From assembly GCF_003369915.1 (NCBI RefSeq), contig NW_022881614.1, positions 26,452,336 through 26,516,335 of the forward strand: a DNA stretch of 64,000 bases, written 5' to 3'. This stretch comes from Drosophila miranda (taxonomy: Eukaryota > Arthropoda > Insecta > Diptera > Drosophilidae). Positions 54,041 through 64,000 of this stretch are shown here, in pieces. Every line of letters starts with the position of its first letter. Position 1 is the first letter of the stretch. Below the pieces are notes generated by a model, which worked only from the letters and a program-made list of their open reading frames with translations, ran no database searches and had not been told where the DNA came from. The position numbers and the translations under genes are program-made.

Positions 54041-54958
54041 ATGCCGCTAACAGAAATACACCTGAACCAAGCCTTGAAGTCAATCAGGCAAATTCCACCA
54101 TACGACGGATGCCAAGAACGCCTAAGCTCGTTCATAAGCAGGATCGAGTACATCTCCGAATTGTACCCAACAGAAGACATCCGGCAACAAAGCATCATGT
54201 ACGGAGCCACTGAGGGTCAACTGTGCGGACGAGCACAACTTTTATCACAAAGCCTTCAACCCAACACCTGGACCGATCTAAAAGCAGCCCTAATCAGCAA
54301 ATTCAACAACCACACTCCATACGAAACGCTGCTACAACAATTACACGACACCAAATTCAATGGGAATATTCGTAAGTTCGTAGAGGAACTAGAAATTAAG
54401 TCAAATGTTATAGTAAGTAAACTAAATCTGGAGACTAGCCCAGAAAATAAGATAATCTTTAAAAACGCTCTGGCAAATGCCACCAGACATACCATAGAAG
54501 ATGCTCTACCCAATAAACTGTTCATCTTTTTAGCAAAGAAACACATTTCTACTATGGCTAATCTAGAAAAATCAGCTCAAGAGAAAGGAATCTACGAAAA
54601 TTTCGTAACTGATAACAAGAATCACGAACACTCAAGAAACGGAAATAACAATCGTAGGAATGTTGGAACTTATTACCCTCGCTATAGTAGTAACGATTAT
54701 AACAATCAAAACCCAAGTACTTCCAGAAATAATCATGGATCGAATCGAAATAATTCAGGAAATAATGCCGTAAATAATAAAGGATTATTTAACGAATTTA
54801 GAAATTCCACAAACTATCAAATCAATCAGACTCAGGCAGGTAGCAGTGCACCAAATCAGCCAGTCAAACGATCTAGGGAAAGCCAAAGCGGACAAATGAA
54901 AATGGATGTAAATTTTCAGCAGAGTGCCTCGGAAGAAATCGAGGAAGACCATATATAG
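54041..54958 (+). CDS. Errantivirus Gag
   Basis: 305-residue structural protein, open throughout. It has an N-terminal helical capsid-like region (about 1-190) with LHDTKFNGNIRKFVEEL, then an Asn/Ser/Arg-rich basic tail in place of CCHC knuckles, as usual in this group. The start ATG follows a leader of about 200 bp. The 3' end overlaps the beginning of pol, which is in another frame. Confidence 0.8.
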   Translation: MPLTEIHLNQALKSIRQIPPYDGCQERLSSFISRIEYISELYPTEDIRQQSIMYGATEGQLCGRAQLLSQSLQPNTWTDLKAALISKFNNHTPYETLLQQLHDTKFNGNIRKFVEELEIKSNVIVSKLNLETSPENKIIFKNALANATRHTIEDALPNKLFIFLAKKHISTMANLEKSAQEKGIYENFVTDNKNHEHSRNGNNNRRNVGTYYPRYSSNDYNNQNPSTSRNNHGSNRNNSGNNAVNNKGLFNEFRNSTNYQINQTQAGSSAPNQPVKRSRESQSGQMKMDVNFQQSASEEIEEDHI

Positions 54959-57724
54959 AAATAATCGTAAATAATAAAAAATTAAGAGGTATCGCGGACT
55001 CGGGATCGTCAATAAATATAATAAAAGAAAACTATACAGATTCCAAAGTCGATAGCGACAACCGTCCATACCATCAATGGACCCGTCCGTCTGACTCAGA
55101 GCATTACACGTAATGCAACCAAAAACTGTCCGACAAAACAAAAATTTTATATTCATAATTTTTCTGAAAATTATGCCATACTCTTAGGCAGAGAATATTT
55201 GATGGCCAGCAAAGCCGTCATCGATTACCGAAATGAAACGTTAACGTTAGGAGAAAGGTCATACCCAATCATCCAAAGTGGAGAAGCAATTGCCGTCGGC
55301 AAGACCGCACACAAAGGTGTTAAGCCATCTTCAAAGGAAGATATAACTACACCTAAGTGTCTTGACCCATCTCCTGAAGGAGAGCAATACTTCGCTTCCG
55401 CATTAGAGAATGAATTAAGGGAATGCAACCAGCTAAGGTTGGAACATTTAAATGACGAAGAAAAGGAGAAACTAAAGAAAGTTCTCTATGAATTTAAGGA
55501 CGTGCAGTATAAAGAAGGTGACATTTTGACCTTCACTAGTACTATAAAGCACGAAATTAAAACCCATCACGAAGATCCTGTATATCGTCGACCATATAAA
55601 TATGCTCAAATACACGATCAAGAAGCGACTCAACAAATCAAAGATATGATTAGACAGGGAATCATTCGTAAGTCGAACTCTCCCTATTGTGCACCCATCG
55701 CTATGATACCAAAGAAAATAGATGCTTCAGGAAAGCAGAAATATCGTATGGTAGTAGATTATAGAAGTCTAAACGAGGTGACAATAAAGGATAAATTTCC
55801 TACACCCAGAATGGACGAAATACTAGATAAACTAGGTAGGTGCCAATATTTCACAACAATCGATTTAGCTAAGGGATTCCATCAAATTCCTATGGAACCT
55901 AGCTCAATCCCAAAAACAGCTTTCTTCACGAAGCATGGTCATTACGAGTTCACTCCTATGCCCTTTGGGCTAACCACTGCCCCCGCTACCTTCCAAAGAT
56001 GTATGAACAATCTGCTAGAAGAGTTAATCTTCAAAGATTGCCTCGTATACTTAGACGACATCATTATATTTTCCACTTCATTGGAAGAACACCTGTTGTC
56101 ACTAAGGAGAGTATTTGGAAAGTTGAGAGACGCCAACTTAAAGCTACAAATGGATAAGTGTGAATTCCTGAAGAAAGAAACGGAATTCCTAGGCCATGTA
56201 GTAACAACTAACGGCATAGTTCCTAATCCAAAGAAAATATCTGCCATAATAAACTTCCCAATACCCAATACAACCACAAAAATAAAATCATTCATAGGTT
56301 TATGTGGATTCTATAGGAAATTCATTCCCAACTTCGCTTATATAGCAAAACCTATGACACTCAAATTAAAGAAACGAGCAGTCATAGACCCAACAGAGGA
56401 AAAATACGTCGAGGCCTTCGAAAAATTGAAAGTACTTATCACCTCAGACCCCATCCTCGCATTCAAAGATTTCAACAGAATGTTCACGGTAACAACCGAT
56501 GCAAGTAACATTGCATTAGGAGCAGTGTTGTCGCAAGACCACAAACCAATCTGCTATGCAAGTAGAACCTTAAACGAACATGAAATCAATTATTCAGCAA
56601 TAGAAAAGGAATTACTAGCTATAGTTTGGGCAACTAAGTATTTCAGATCATACCTGTTTGGTAGAACGTTTGAGATATTAAGTGATCACAAACCCTTGAT
56701 TTGGTTGAATAACCTCAAGTAACCAAATATGAAGCTACAACGATGGAAGATCAAATTAAATGAATTTGACTTCTAAATAAAATATTTACCAGGAAAGGAG
56801 AACCATGTAGCCGATGCGCTATCAAGAGTAAAGATTAACGAAAACCTACTCGGGGAAACCATTAATAGTGATTGTGCAACGGTCCATAGCGTGCAAGAAG
56901 ATAATACAAATTATATTCCACTTACAGAGAGACCAATCAATTACTATTATAGGCAAATAGAACTGATTAAAGGTAATGAGGATAAGGTAGAAACATCCCA
57001 CTATTTCCACAAGATACTGATAAAAATCACATATACCGAAATGACAGAATCATTAGCAAAAGATATAATAAAGGAATATGTGTGTACCAAAAAGAGTGCA
57101 CTATATTTCCATAACGAAGTAGACTTCCCACTGTTCCAAAGGGCATTCCTGGAGATAATCAGTCCAAATCACTTCACTAAACTGATTAAATCCAGTACCA
57201 AACTCATAAATATTCCGAACTTCACCCAGGTATCGAAAATACCACTAATTGGTTTAAAGGAAAATTCTACTACCCCGATTATCAAAAGTTAATCCAAAAT
57301 ATTATCAATGAATGTCCTACGTGCAACGTTGCTAAAACAGAGCATCGTAACACCAATCTAACCTTCGAAATCACCCCTGAAATACAAAATATCAGAGAAA
57401 AGTATGTCATGGATTTCTATTTGGTAGGCAATCAACAATTCCTATCATGCATTGATGTATATTCTAAATTCGCTACCCTTGTAGATGTTAAGAGTCGTGA
57501 CTGGTTAGAAACCAAGAGAGCCATCATAAAAGTCTTTAACGAAATGGGCAAGCCACAGGGAATTAAAGCCGACAAAGATTCAGCCTTTATGTGCGCAGCA
57601 TTGCAAGCATGGTTGAATGCGGAAAATGTGAAAATCGAAATCACTACCAGTAAAAACGGAGTTTCTGATGTAGAACGACTACATAAAACGATCAATGAAA
57701 AATTTAGAATCATTTCAAGTGAGG

Positions 57725-57729
57725 ATAAC
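57725..57729. repeat. 5-bp target-site duplication (ataac), left
   Basis: ataac precedes the left LTR here and follows the right LTR at 62267-62271. Confidence 0.9.
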
Positions 57730-57839
57730 TGTAGTGTATTGACACTCAGACTTAAGCACGCGTTGTCTTCAAGATTCTCTTTTATTCTATCCCCCTTGGA
57801 TGGTGTGACCGTATATAGATATTAATATAATACCTAACA
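57730..57839 (-). repeat. 3' LTR of the mag-like element
   Basis: 110 bp, tgtagtgtattg ... ataatacctaaca. It differs from the other LTR only at gaccGtata versus gaccAtata. Confidence 0.95.
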
Positions 57840-57850
57840 CGCCTCTCCTT
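57840..57850 (-). promoter_or_regulatory. Polypurine tract
   Basis: Read on the minus strand, aaggagaggcg directly abuts the 3' LTR: the expected plus-strand primer of reverse transcription. Confidence 0.6.
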
Positions 57851-58045
57851 AGATGTTTAATATACATGTCATTTACAAATCTATTTTCTTATAACAATTT
57901 GATTTGTGTACTTAATCTAATTAGCGTATATAAAATTTATGTGATTTCGTATTTTTCTTTCTTCTTAATCTGTTTAGTATTTGTTTCAGTGTTTAATTTG
58001 TACATAATTTGATTTCATAATTCCTTTCTTTATATTATTTTATTG

Positions 58046-61000
58046 TTAAATACGCTTTACTACCTTCCCTGCCTCACGTGGTCTCAACTCTCTCCTGGTG
58101 GGTGTTGGTTGAGAAACTATTTGTTCATTGTTGGTTTTGGAATTGTCATCTACTGAACAATTGCTTTCGACATCAGGTGTTTTCGCATTAGGCGATGTAT
58201 GATTGTTAGTGCTTTGGTTTCTAATTTGATCCAGGTGACGTTTTATTTCTCTGTTATTGTTCGCCAAAATACAACAATACGAACGCGGGCCCAGTTGTTG
58301 TTTTACAGTTGCCTGAGTCCAGCTTGCTTTGTTAGGATTTTTGTAGTCCCTAACCATAACTTTTTGACCCTTTAAAAATTCTGTGCTTCGTCTACCTTTG
58401 TGATTTACAACACACTCAGTCTGTTTTTTATTTATTATGCTTTCGACCGTAGGTGGTTTTAACAACGAAAATCTTGTTTTTAGTGTACGACCAAAAAATA
58501 ATTTAGCAGGAGATTCGCCCGTAGTACAATGAATCGTATTTCGGTAATCGATCAAAAATCTATTTAAAATTGTATTAAAATCTTGTCTTTCATTAGCCTT
58601 TATGTTTGCATATAGTGATTTCTTAACAGTCTTTACAAAATTTTCTGCTTGACCATTAGTCGCTGGATGTCCTGGAGCAGTAAAAATGTGATTAACACCA
58701 TTGTTTTTCATAAACGTTTTAAAATCATCAGAAGTAAACTGTCGTCCATTGTCACTAACTAACACGTCTGGTAAACCATATCGACAAAATACTTCTCTAA
58801 GCTTGTTGATAGTAAACAATGAAGTTATTTCCTTCGTTTTGAATACTTCTGCCCATTTTGTATAAGAATCTATAATAACCAATAAATGAAAACCTCTAAT
58901 TGGTCCTGCAAAGTCTATGTGTACTCGACTCCAAGCCTTTCCTGTGGATTTCCACGGTATTAACAGACTCTTTTCTGGACTTGATTGTAGTTCCTGACAA
59001 GGAATACAATCTCGAATTAATTTCTCAATTTCAGAATCCATGCAAGGCCACCACACATAAGAACGTGCTAACATTTTGGTTTTTACTATTCCCAAATGCG
59101 ATGCATGAAATTCTGCTAAAATAGCTTGTCTCAGTTTGGTTGGAATTACTACTCTGTGTCCCCATAAGATACAATCATATTCCACTGAAAGTTCATTTGT
59201 TTTAGAGATGTAGGCAGAAAACTCGCTGCCTTTTAATCTTGTCTTCGAACCAGTGTTAATTGCCTCACAAACTTTTGATAATATTGGGTCACGTCGTGTT
59301 TCACGAGCTATTTCTTTGAAGCTAATTTTGAACACCTTTTCGGACTGTATAAAATGTATGTAATTATAGTCTTCGTTTGGTACAGCCGTTTCCCATTGAG
59401 GCATTCTTGAGAGTCCATCTGCTATATTTAAGGTCCCCTTTATGTGTTCAACTGTATATTGAAAACTTGACAAAGTCAGTGCCCATCTTTGCATTCGTGC
59501 AGAGGCCATCAATGGAAGTCCTTTCAGGTCTCCAAATATGCTTAGTAATGGTTTGTGATCTGTTCGAAGGATGAACTTGTTTCCTAAAAGATACTGTCTT
59601 AATTTACTCACACAGAACACTATAGCCAGGGCCTCTTTCTCGATTGTACTGTAATTATGCTCACTTTTGGATAATGCTCTTGATACAAATGCTATTGGTT
59701 TGATATCTTCATTGCATTTATGTGATAAAACACCTGAAACTGCATGACTGCTAGCATCAGTCGTTAATACTAACGGTTGATCTGGGTTGTAGTGAACTAA
59801 AACTTGTTCAGAAGTTACTTCTTTCTTTACCTCTTCATATGCACTCTGACATTCGCGTGTCCAATTAAATTTTGTATTTTTCTTTAATAATGCATATAAA
59901 GGACTCATTATCTGAGCGAAATTATTGATAAACTTTGAATAATAATTTACCATGCCTATGAAAGCTCTAAGCTGTGATACGTTTTCCGGAGCCGGTGCAA
60001 ACAATACACTCGCAACTCTATCATTGTTTTTGCTCAGTCCTATTCTGTCAATTGAAAATCCTAGGTAACAAATTTTGGATTTAAAGAACTCACATTTCTT
60101 GTCATTTAATTTAAGTCCAACTGATTTCAGTTTTCTAAGTACAGCTTTTAGGTTTGAAATATGTTCTTGAAGATCTCGTCCTGTAACTGTTATGTCATCT
60201 TGATAAACCACAACTCCTCGCATACCCTGAAACAACCCTTCCATTGTTTTTTGAAAAATAGCTGCTGCAGTTTTTATACCAAATGGTAAGCGTTTAACTT
60301 TCAATAGTCCAATATGTGTGCTCCAAGTACACAAATTTTGAGATTGCTCATCTAAATTTAGCTGATTGTAAGCATTTGACAGGTCAAGTTTTGAATACAG
60401 TGTACCCCCTTCAAGCGCTGCAAAAATGTCGTCTATTCGAGGTAGTGGATACTTTACGTCGACTAAAGACCGGTTTAATGTAACCTTATAGTCACCACAA
60501 ATTCGTATGTCACCGTTTGGTTTTAAAATCGGTACCAAAGGTGTTGCCCATTCAGAACTAACAACTTGCTCTAAAATTCCATCATCTATGAATTTTCGTA
60601 ACTGCACTTCAATCTTTTCTTTCCATGCTAATGGTACTGACCTAGGCTTGAAAAATATTGGTTTTGCATCTTCTTTTAATAGTAACGATATCGTATTCGT
60701 AGTATATGAACCTAAACGAGGCTCAAAAACTTCAGAAAACTCCGATTTAATCTGTTCTGTAATTACAGAATTTGGTTCATTTACGTACACATTGTTCACC
60801 TGCATTAACTCAAAATTAAAAGCTCTCAAAAATGTTCTACCTAGCAAAGGTGGACTCACTGCATTGGTTACAACAACAACAATTTGTTTTTTTAGACCTC
60901 GATATTCGATCGTTGCATCGTACTCACCAATAACTTTGATTGAATCTCCATTATAATCTACATATGGAACTAGACATTTTCTAAGTGGTCTGCTGGTATT

Positions 61001-62089
61001 TAAGCTTTCGTAAAATGTTTTTGGAACCAATGTGCACGGTGCACCAGTGTCGCAAGCAATTTTCGTTATGTTTCCATCAATTTTTACAGGTAAATAATAT
61101 ACTCCATTAGTTGAGGTTGTATCAACGCTATAGATAGAAAAGTTATAATTATCATTATCAAAATTATTATCAGAATAGGTGTCATGTTTTGTTTGAGATA
61201 CATAATTTACGGATTTTTTTGATTTATTTTTACAAATGCTCGCCAAGTGACCTATTTTTCCACAGCTGTGACATTTGCATGCCTTATACTTGCAATTGTT
61301 TGAGTTATGATTTCGCCAGCCACAGTGTGTGCATGGCTGCTGCTTCTTTTCTCTGCCAGCGTCGCAGTCGTTTTCGCCGTCGCCGTCACCGTCGCTTCTG
61401 CCGCCTCTGTAACTCACGTTTCGGTTGCCCTTGAAATGACTTCTGCCGTTGCTCTTTGCTTGATCTCTGTTCTCGCCTCTTTGCCTCTGCCATTGACTAG
61501 TCCCGTTCTTTTGATGCATGTAGTTGACGTTGTGTTCTGTCTTCCTTGTGCTGATCTTCGTCTCCATGATCATCGCCTTCTTGAGTGCATCAGCCAGAGT
61601 TAGATTTTCGTCTTCTTCACATATTCTTTCATATATAGGGTTGGGAAGGCTCATCACAAATTGGTTTAATACAAACGCTTCCAGATTTGAGCCAAATTTG
61701 CATTCCAATGCCAATTGTTTAACTCGAGCATACCACTCCGCTACAGTCTCATCTTCACTTTTTGTGGACATGTGAAATTTTTTTCTTTCTCTGAATATGA
61801 GTGTAGGTGGTGTGTAGTGTGTTTTTAAAATTTCACATAATTCTTTGTATGCTTTTGATACGGGTGATACCGGATTGCACAAACTATGTAGTACAGTGTA
61901 AGCCGCTGTACCGATCGACTTCAACAAAACTGCCTTTTTTGTGTTTTCCTCTTTCACATTCAATTCGCACAAATGTATGTCGAATTTTTCCTTCCAAATG
62001 CAGAACGTTTCTTGGTGTGGCGAAAACTCAGCAATTGTTGCCATTTGATAGAATGTTGGTGCTTCATTTTTCGTCATGTTGCTGTTCAT
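58046..62089 (-). CDS. Gag-Pol polyprotein of the mag-like retrotransposon
   Basis: 1,347 residues in one frame. Gag occupies about 1-250, followed by two zinc-knuckle-like motifs (about 253-286: CTHCGWRNHNSNNC, CKCHSCGKIGHLASIC). The protease is at IACDTGAP (about 345-351). The RT runs about 480-690, with ICGDYKVTLNR, LDLSNAY and catalytic YQDD (629-632). RNase H begins at LTTDASSHAVSGVL. The integrase carries an HHCC zinc site (HASHLG ... CIPC) and catalytic HIDFAG, VSDNGRQF and NGQAENFV. No chromodomain is seen. All catalytic residues expected for RT, RNase H and integrase are present, so it is likely functional. Confidence 0.92.
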   Translation of the reverse strand: MNSNMTKNEAPTFYQMATIAEFSPHQETFCIWKEKFDIHLCELNVKEENTKKAVLLKSIGTAAYTVLHSLCNPVSPVSKAYKELCEILKTHYTPPTLIFRERKKFHMSTKSEDETVAEWYARVKQLALECKFGSNLEAFVLNQFVMSLPNPIYERICEEDENLTLADALKKAMIMETKISTRKTEHNVNYMHQKNGTSQWQRQRGENRDQAKSNGRSHFKGNRNVSYRGGRSDGDGDGENDCDAGREKKQQPCTHCGWRNHNSNNCKYKACKCHSCGKIGHLASICKNKSKKSVNYVSQTKHDTYSDNNFDNDNYNFSIYSVDTTSTNGVYYLPVKIDGNITKIACDTGAPCTLVPKTFYESLNTSRPLRKCLVPYVDYNGDSIKVIGEYDATIEYRGLKKQIVVVVTNAVSPPLLGRTFLRAFNFELMQVNNVYVNEPNSVITEQIKSEFSEVFEPRLGSYTTNTISLLLKEDAKPIFFKPRSVPLAWKEKIEVQLRKFIDDGILEQVVSSEWATPLVPILKPNGDIRICGDYKVTLNRSLVDVKYPLPRIDDIFAALEGGTLYSKLDLSNAYNQLNLDEQSQNLCTWSTHIGLLKVKRLPFGIKTAAAIFQKTMEGLFQGMRGVVVYQDDITVTGRDLQEHISNLKAVLRKLKSVGLKLNDKKCEFFKSKICYLGFSIDRIGLSKNNDRVASVLFAPAPENVSQLRAFIGMVNYYSKFINNFAQIMSPLYALLKKNTKFNWTRECQSAYEEVKKEVTSEQVLVHYNPDQPLVLTTDASSHAVSGVLSHKCNEDIKPIAFVSRALSKSEHNYSTIEKEALAIVFCVSKLRQYLLGNKFILRTDHKPLLSIFGDLKGLPLMASARMQRWALTLSSFQYTVEHIKGTLNIADGLSRMPQWETAVPNEDYNYIHFIQSEKVFKISFKEIARETRRDPILSKVCEAINTGSKTRLKGSEFSAYISKTNELSVEYDCILWGHRVVIPTKLRQAILAEFHASHLGIVKTKMLARSYVWWPCMDSEIEKLIRDCIPCQELQSSPEKSLLIPWKSTGKAWSRVHIDFAGPIRGFHLLVIIDSYTKWAEVFKTKEITSLFTINKLREVFCRYGLPDVLVSDNGRQFTSDDFKTFMKNNGVNHIFTAPGHPATNGQAENFVKTVKKSLYANIKANERQDFNTILNRFLIDYRNTIHCTTGESPAKLFFGRTLKTRFSLLKPPTVESIINKKQTECVVNHKGRRSTEFLKGQKVMVRDYKNPNKASWTQATVKQQLGPRSYCCILANNNREIKRHLDQIRNQSTNNHTSPNAKTPDVESNCSVDDNSKTNNEQIVSQPTPTRRELRPREAGKVVKRI

Positions 62090-62139
62090 ATATTATATGC
62101 ACTTTTAACATGTGTATGTATATTAATACGTTTTATTTT

Positions 62140-62152
62140 ATGCTCGTCGCCA
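62140..62152 (-). promoter_or_regulatory. Primer-binding site of the mag-like element
   Basis: On the minus strand tggcgacgagc lies 4 bases after the 5' LTR. It begins with the TGG expected for pairing with a tRNA CCA end. The cognate tRNA is not determined. Confidence 0.55.
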
Positions 62153-62156
62153 ATTA

Positions 62157-62266
62157 TGTAGTGTATTGACACTCAGACTTAAGCACGCGTTGTCTTCAAG
62201 ATTCTCTTTTATTCTATCCCCCTTGGATGGTGTGACCATATATAGATATTAATATAATACCTAACA
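62157..62266 (-). repeat. 5' LTR of the mag-like element
   Basis: 110 bp, one mismatch to 57730-57839; followed by the ataac duplication. Confidence 0.95.
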
Positions 62267-62683
62267 ATAACATAGAAAACAAGCTCACAAAATTCGAGTT
62301 AATTCTATACACTTATAACCATAAAACGGTTCATAATACTACAAAAAGATCCCCAGCCGATATCTTCCTGTACGCCGGACTACCAGATTATAACACCCAA
62401 CTGAATAAAGTTAGGAAGATCAATCATTTGAATAACGATAGAATCGACTTTGAAGTAGACACACGCTACAAGAATGCACCCCTAGTTAAAACAAAAACAA
62501 CCAACCCGTTCAAAAGAACAGGGGAAATTAGGCAGGTAGACGAAAAGCACTTTGAAGAGAAAAATAGAGGGAGGAAAATCACTCACTATAAAACGAAATT
62601 CAAAAGAAAGAAAAAATCTAATAAAAGTAAATACGATAATTGCAGAGTACCCGAAGAGAGTACTGGGAATCCGGAGCTACAAC

Positions 62684-63530
62684 ATGATTAAGATTATAAT
62701 CTTACTAATGTTCACCGTCCAACAGTCTTCCGGACAGAATATAGAGATAGATCCCATCAACTCAAGGAATGGATATCTCATATTCAAAACAAATACCATT
62801 AACATACCCATTAATTATGAATACCATTATCTAACAATTAATATAACAAGAACAGATGAAACATATCAGAGTTTACTAGAACAGGCAACCCAATTTAATA
62901 ACGTAATCCAAGTTCAATATTTAATCGAGAAATTGCAACGTGAATTCAACGGCATCAAAATAGCCAAAAGAAACAAAAGAGGCCTTATAAATGCAGTAGG
63001 CACAGTATATAAATATCTATTTGGAACATTAGATCAAGATGATAAAGTCGAATTAGAAGGGAAAATAAAAAATCTGGCTAGCCACAGTGTTCAAGCTAAC
63101 GAATTAACGAATTCAAGCAGTAAATTCTGGCATAGAAGTTGTCAATAAATTAAACAAGGATAATGATAGAAATAAGCAACTAGAGATATTAATATTTAAC
63201 CTTCAACATTTTAGAGAGTACATAGAGGATATTGAATTAGGCATGCAGCTAACAAGATTAGGGATCTTTAATCCAAAATTATTGAGGCAGGATTACCTGA
63301 AACACATCGATTCAGAGAAATTATTACATATCAAAACATCTACCTGGTTGAAATCAGACACTAACGAAATACTAATAATTTCCAACATCCCACGAGAGAT
63401 CAGAAATATTCCTATACTTAAAATTGTCCCATATGCAGATGAAGATAATAACATCCTCACTGACCTAACGCAAAACAATTATTACGTTCTAGAAAACGAG
63501 GTATATGAAAAAGAATCAAAACGAAAAATA
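62684..63530 (+). pseudogene. Errantivirus Env (frameshifted and truncated)
   Basis: The envelope gene begins at an ATG overlapping the last 8 bp of pol. It encodes a hydrophobic signal-like start and, about 100 residues on, a dibasic (furin-type) site followed by a fusion-peptide-like Gly-rich stretch, as in gypsy/17.6 elements. The frame shifts near 63120-63130, and the gene is then cut off at 63531 by a DINE element, before any transmembrane anchor. It is non-functional. Confidence 0.75.
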
Positions 63531-64000
63531 AACGAGGGGGAACGTTGTGAGTTGCTGCGGACACAGCAACTCTACGGTTATACCCGATACTAAGTCAGTA
63601 TGGCTCTCCTCCGGCAGACGCCGCTAATATTAAACGACACGACAAAGAGTGCGTGCGCGAGAGACAGAAAATCAGTCTGAGCGTGACGTCGGTCGCTGCG
63701 TAGCCACTGCAAATTGATTTGTACCTATTGGCTACAAAAATTATCTGATCTGATCCAGATTCAGCAATCTGATAGATATGGTCATTATCTATGATTCTGC
63801 GTTTTTAGTTTTCTCGAATCTGCAATATTGTGGATGCAACAGATTTTCGTTCTTTGTGTGGGCGGAAGGGGGTGGGGCGAAATTTTGAGATACACGTTTT
63901 ATAGTAAGATCTAACAGGAGTGCGGATAGCAAATTTGGTTACTCTAGCCTTAATAGTCTTTGAGATTTTTGAATATCCCCAGATTTTCGTCCTTTGCGGG
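63531..64000 (-). mobile_element. DINE-1-like element, minus orientation, running off the window
   Basis: Begins with the reverse complement of the standard terminus (aacgagggggaacgttg), then the hairpin, gtatcggg box and first internal blocks. Its other end lies beyond 64000. It is inserted into the errantivirus env. Confidence 0.9.

Larger units (their letters stand above)
57730..62266 (-). mobile_element. Nested mag-lineage Ty3/Gypsy retrotransposon, apparently intact
   Basis: 4,537 bp in minus orientation, with two 110-bp LTRs (TG ... CA) differing at a single base, a 5-bp target duplication, a primer site, a polypurine tract and one uninterrupted Gag-Pol frame. Very short LTRs with a single gag-pol ORF are typical of the mag (K02A2.6-like) lineage. 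This is the youngest and best preserved element in the window and may be active. Confidence 0.9.
54960..62691 (+). pseudogene. Errantivirus Pol, broken and split by a nested element
   Basis: Domain order is protease, reverse transcriptase, RNase H, integrase. A protease motif ADSGSS lies near 54993. The RT has the MVVDYRSLN and YLDD (about 56047-56058) blocks. RNase H shows [13 protein letters not shown], and the GKENHVADALSR block follows. The integrase has the CPTC zinc residues and catalytic D, D, E blocks. Lesions: a frameshift near 55065, in-frame TAA at 56720-56722 and at 56774-56776, a frameshift near 57245, and the mag insertion at 57730-62266 within the integrase. The C-terminal integrase tail resumes at 62272 and ends at 62691, overlapping the env start. 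It cannot make a working enzyme. Confidence 0.85.
53162..63530 (+). mobile_element. Degraded errantivirus (Ty3/Gypsy, 17.6/297-like), truncated
   Basis: An insect endogenous retrovirus with 5' LTR, tRNA-Ser-like primer site, gag, pol and env in the usual order. The 3' part is cut by a DINE element at 63531, so the 3' LTR is outside the window or lost. The integrase region is split by a nested mag-type element (57730-62266). Several frameshifts and stops in pol and one in env show that it is not functional. Confidence 0.85.

Noticed and set aside
61189..62169. Plus-strand frames antisense to the mag-like Gag
   Set aside because: Shadow frames opposite a long intact Gag-Pol.

Overview
The window is nuclear DNA of a Drosophila species, most likely of the obscura group (pseudoobscura/miranda type). 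This rests on short GT-AG introns, Motif 1/Motif 6 core promoters, DINE-1-like Helentron-associated repeats, a LOA/R1-type retrotransposon, an errantivirus, and fly orthologues of ceramide glucosyltransferase, ARMT1, an ERI1/Snipper-type exonuclease and the U11/U12 65K protein. Nearly every host gene outside the glucosyltransferase copies carries nonsense or frameshift mutations, TEs are nested, and one block is amplified in tandem. Together this looks like a young non-recombining chromosome (for example a neo-Y such as that of D. miranda) or pericentromeric DNA. That assignment is inference.

Layout. 1-1010: unassigned DNA with two copies of an AT-rich dispersed repeat. 1011-5628: a LOA-like non-LTR retrotransposon with two overlapping ORFs and an 11-bp target-site duplication. 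6254-9715: three DINE-1-like elements in a row. 8701-39739: three tandem copies of a roughly 10-kb cassette (10,491, 10,798 and 9,750 bp). Each cassette holds, in order, a (partial) DINE element, an intronless ceramide glucosyltransferase gene (-), a gene for an unrecognised secreted histidine-rich protein built of 53-residue repeats (-), and a broken ARMT1/DUF89 gene (+). The repeat gene has 4, 19 and 11 units in cassettes 1, 2 and 3, and is nonsense-mutated in cassette 1.

40.9-47.6 kb: two more ARMT1-like genes (both broken), a broken Snipper/ERI1 exonuclease carrying a 794-bp TIR transposon in an intron, and a broken U11/U12-65K gene. 47.6-53.2 kb: no recognisable gene, plus one DINE element. 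53.16-63.53 kb: a degraded errantivirus (17.6/297-like) carrying a nested, apparently intact mag-lineage Ty3/Gypsy element with 110-bp LTRs. 63531 to the end: the start of another DINE element, which cuts the errantivirus env.

The host genes do not form an obvious pathway. The repeat-protein gene sits between inverted copies of a promoter-like repeat that also marks the 5' ends of the glucosyltransferase and ARMT1 genes, so it may have been inserted into a shared divergent promoter. Only the glucosyltransferase (all copies open) and the repeat-protein gene (copies 2 and 3 open) look able to make full-length protein. The most interesting candidate for something undescribed is this co-amplified secreted-repeat gene and its cassette.
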